Source: Planktothrix paucivesiculata PCC 9631 (GTDB lineage: Bacteria > Cyanobacteriota > Cyanobacteriia > Cyanobacteriales > Microcoleaceae). From it: a stretch of DNA of 64,000 nt. Every line of letters begins with the position of its first letter. The stretch's first letter is position 1. Positions 61,793 through 64,000 of this stretch are shown here, piece after piece. Below the pieces are notes generated by a model. That model searched no databases. It had not been told where the DNA came from and was given only the letters and a program-made list of their open reading frames with translations. The DNA lies in contig NZ_LR735016.1 in assembly GCF_900009265.2 (NCBI RefSeq), positions 131,782 through 195,781 on the forward strand, written 5' to 3'. The position numbers and the translations under genes are program-made.

Positions 61793-63154
61793 ATGACTGC
61801 AACAAGCATCGCCAAAACCAAGCAATTCTTTAAGAAAACCATATTTTTCGATAACGAGCCAACCCCAGAACTGATCGCCATCTTGCTGGTGTACTTTGTC
61901 CAGGGAATTTTAGGACTGGCCCGTTTGGGGGTGAGTTTTTTCCTCAAGGATGAACTCGGAATGAGTCCGGCGGAAGTGTCGGTATTACTAGGAATTGTAG
62001 CGATTCCCTGGATTATAAAACCCCTATTTGGCTTTATTTCCGACGGTCTGCCGATTTTCGGTTATCGCCGTCGTCCCTATTTAATCCTATCGGGACTGTT
62101 AGGAACATTATCCTGGATTGCCCTAGCCACAATGGTTCACACCCCTTTAGCGGCTACGGGTGCGATCGCTTTGAGTTCCCTTTCCGTGGCCATTGCCGAT
62201 GTGATTGTCGATTCCTTAGTGGTTGAAAGAGCCCGTCACGAATCGATTCATAATATTGGTTCTCTGCAATCCGCTTCCTGGGGAGCTTCGGCCATAGGGG
62301 GATTAATTACCGCCTATTTAGGGGGGTTTTTATTAGAGAAATTTCCCCCGCAAACCATATTTTTAATTACAGCAACTTTTCCCTTAATTACAACAGTTGT
62401 AGCGGGATTAATTACAGAAGAATTTCAGGGTCAAGCTTCTAATTGGCAAACGGTTAAATCTCAAATTAAAAATCTGCGTCAAGCCATCACCCAAAAATCA
62501 ATCTGGTTACCTACGGCTTTTATTTTTGTTTGGCAAGCCACACCCACGGCTGATTCTGCATTTTTCTTTTTTACCACCAATGAATTAGGATTTCAACCGG
62601 AATTTCTAGGGCGAGTTCGTTTAGTTACCAGTATTGCTTCCCTACTAGGAATTTGGCTGTTTCAAAGATTTTTTAAGTCTGTACCCTTTCGGACAATCTT
62701 TTTTTGGTCAACCATTATTTCCACCCTCTTAGGGATGACAATGTTACTATTAGTCACCCATACGAACCGTACCCTAGGAATTGATGATCATTGGTTTAGT
62801 TTAGGGGATAGTTTAATCCTAACCGTGATGGGACAAATTGCCTATATGCCCGTTTTAATATTAGCTGCTCGCCTCTGTCCTCCCGGGGTAGAAGCCACAT
62901 TATTTGCCCTATTAATGTCAATTTCTAATTTAGCAGGTTTAATTTCCTATCAATTAGGCGGTGTCCTCACCTATTATTTAGGAATTACGGAAACCAATTT
63001 TGACCAATTATGGTTACTGGTAATGATTACTAACCTAAGTACCCTATTACCTATTCCCCTAATTCATTGGTTGCCTAATAGTAATGCAGAAATCGAACCG
63101 CCAATGGTCAGCATAGAACCCTCAGAACTTGATCAATTAACCGTCAATCCTTAG
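61793..63154 (+). CDS. Folate/biopterin transporter (BT1/FBT family)
   Basis: A 453-residue MFS-type carrier with about 12 spans. FBT marks: ELIAILLVYFVQGILGLARL, FLKDELGMSPAEVSVLLGI, IPWIIKPLFGFISDGLPIFG, GYRRRPYLILSGLLG and ADVIVDSLVVERAR. Cyanobacterial members such as Slr0642 take up folate. The ATG follows AATCCTG with no strong ribosome site. It ends 10 bases before the carotenoid oxygenase ATG, so the two may be co-transcribed. Confidence 0.93.
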   Translation: MTATSIAKTKQFFKKTIFFDNEPTPELIAILLVYFVQGILGLARLGVSFFLKDELGMSPAEVSVLLGIVAIPWIIKPLFGFISDGLPIFGYRRRPYLILSGLLGTLSWIALATMVHTPLAATGAIALSSLSVAIADVIVDSLVVERARHESIHNIGSLQSASWGASAIGGLITAYLGGFLLEKFPPQTIFLITATFPLITTVVAGLITEEFQGQASNWQTVKSQIKNLRQAITQKSIWLPTAFIFVWQATPTADSAFFFFTTNELGFQPEFLGRVRLVTSIASLLGIWLFQRFFKSVPFRTIFFWSTIISTLLGMTMLLLVTHTNRTLGIDDHWFSLGDSLILTVMGQIAYMPVLILAARLCPPGVEATLFALLMSISNLAGLISYQLGGVLTYYLGITETNFDQLWLLVMITNLSTLLPIPLIHWLPNSNAEIEPPMVSIEPSELDQLTVNP

Positions 63155-63164
63155 TTAAGAGACA

Positions 63165-64000
63165 ATGAAAAATACAATTTCTCATCCAGCAAATTCCAAA
63201 AAAAATCTATCCTATAGTCCTAAAGATTGGGCAAAAGGATATCTTTCTCAACCGAATGAATACGACTATTGGATTGAAGATATTGAAGGAGAAATTCCGA
63301 CGGAACTAGAAGGAACTCTCTATCGAAATGGCCCCGGTTTATTAGATATTAATGGGCAACCCTTTCGTCATCCCTTTGATGGTGATGGCATGATTTCTGC
63401 AATTCGATTTACTAAAGGTAAAGCTCATTATTGCAATCGATTTGTCAGAACTCCAGAATATTTAGAAGAACAAAAAGCCGGGAAAATTCTCTATCGGGGG
63501 GTGTTTGGAACCCAAAAACCCGGGGGATGGTTAGCAAATTTTCTGGATTTAAAAATCAAAAATATTGCTAATACCAGCGTCATTTATTGGGCGGGAAAAC
63601 TATTAGCATTATGGGAAGCCGCCCGACCCTATCATCTGGATGCGAATACCTTAGAAACTATTGGAATTGATGACTTAGATGGGATTTTAGAACCCAGTGA
63701 TGCTTTTTCAGCCCATCCTCGAATTGATCCGAATTGTGAGTGGAATGGCGGCGAACCCTGTTTAGTCAATTTTTCGATTAAACCCATGTTGTCAACTACT
63801 ATTACAATTTATGAAATTTCTCATCAAGGAAAATTACTGAGAAAACAGGTTCATTCTGTTCCGGGATTTGCTTTTATTCACGATTTTGCTATTACTCCTA
63901 ATTATTGTATTTTCTTTCAAAATCCCGTCCAGTTTAATCCCATTCCCTATTTATTAGGATTGTCAGGGGCGGGAGAATGTATTAACTTTCAACCCGAAAA
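63165..64000 (+). CDS. Carotenoid cleavage oxygenase (partial)
   Basis: The first 278 codons of an RPE65-family apocarotenoid oxygenase, cut by the window end. Visible: PTELEGTLYRNGPGLLDING, HPFDGDGMISAIRF, FSAHPRIDP with the first iron His, and FIHDFAITPNYCIFFQNPV with the second. These match cyanobacterial apocarotenal oxygenases (Sll1541 type), which cleave apocarotenals to retinal or shorter products with a non-heme iron held by four His. The remaining two His are beyond the window. Confidence 0.92.
   Translation, partial: MKNTISHPANSKKNLSYSPKDWAKGYLSQPNEYDYWIEDIEGEIPTELEGTLYRNGPGLLDINGQPFRHPFDGDGMISAIRFTKGKAHYCNRFVRTPEYLEEQKAGKILYRGVFGTQKPGGWLANFLDLKIKNIANTSVIYWAGKLLALWEAARPYHLDANTLETIGIDDLDGILEPSDAFSAHPRIDPNCEWNGGEPCLVNFSIKPMLSTTITIYEISHQGKLLRKQVHSVPGFAFIHDFAITPNYCIFFQNPVQFNPIPYLLGLSGAGECINFQPE

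Noticed and set aside
1..64000. tRNA genes
   Set aside because: No cloverleaf with a T-arm GGTTCGAATC-type sequence was noticed in the gaps; a covariance search would be decisive.

Overview
The window comes from a cyanobacterium, most likely a filamentous one of the Planktothrix/Oscillatoria type. The support is a set of cyanobacteria-specific genes: pipX-pipY, psb34, a cysR-type regulator beside the cyanobacterial sulfate operon, ComFB/CdgR, a CHASE2 cyclase and a very long STAND-WD40 protein. GCGATCGC-type (HIP1) octamers are scattered through an AT-rich background, and 7-bp iterated repeats fill many gene borders. A possible PatX-like peptide also points to a filamentous lineage. The genus is an inference; no rRNA is present.

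Layout. 1-3.3 kb: der, an EcfT-type membrane protein, pipX and pipY (cut by the window edge) in one leftward operon, linking ribosome assembly with PII/NtcA nitrogen signalling. 3.4-8.8 kb: nucleoside transporter, membrane histidine kinase, rhodanese, thiG and psb34. 8.9-10.9 kb: TPR protein with a STAND-associated N-terminal module. 10.9-13.3 kb: a MerR-controlled module (ZntR-like regulator, MerR-type promoter, DUF442 protein, small redox protein, YraQ/ArsP-like permease). 13.5-17 kb: two near-duplicate OmpR-type regulators and a hybrid-free Cache/HAMP kinase. 17-25 kb: oxidoreductase, rnc, rnpB, class III adenylate cyclase, DedA, STAS protein and a GAF-PAS-GAF-GGDEF protein whose second GAF looks like a bilin-binding cyanobacteriochrome domain. 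25-28.8 kb: secreted metalloprotease, a decayed IS200/IS605 tnpB element, two unknown small genes and a MITE.

28.8-34.3 kb: sulfate uptake operon sbpA-NIL-cysT-cysW-cysA with divergent cysR. 34.3-41 kb: LapA-like protein, PatX-like peptide, FAD protein and a Wza-Wzc exopolysaccharide export pair. 41-48.7 kb: a DNA phosphorothioation island with a DGQHR protein transcribed divergently from dndB-dndC-dndD, then dndE. The first four genes lie between imperfect inverted repeats that each carry an outward TTGACA-N17-GACAAT promoter-like sequence; dndE lies outside. No dndA and no restriction partner (dndFGH) is present in the window. 48.8-51.6 kb: CdgR-type c-di-GMP receptor converging on ftsQ-ftsZ. 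51.8-58.9 kb: a P-loop ATPase followed by a 1754-residue STAND NTPase with 14 WD40 repeats. 59-64 kb: SGNH hydrolase, a short promoter-terminator transcription unit, homoserine dehydrogenase, a folate/biopterin transporter and the start of a carotenoid oxygenase.

The most interesting parts are the dnd island with its inverted repeats, paired DGQHR genes and twin operator-like repeats, the STAND modules, the possible light-responsive cyclic-di-GMP enzyme and the candidate small RNA near 60 kb. All domain calls come from reading motifs by eye; no database search was run.
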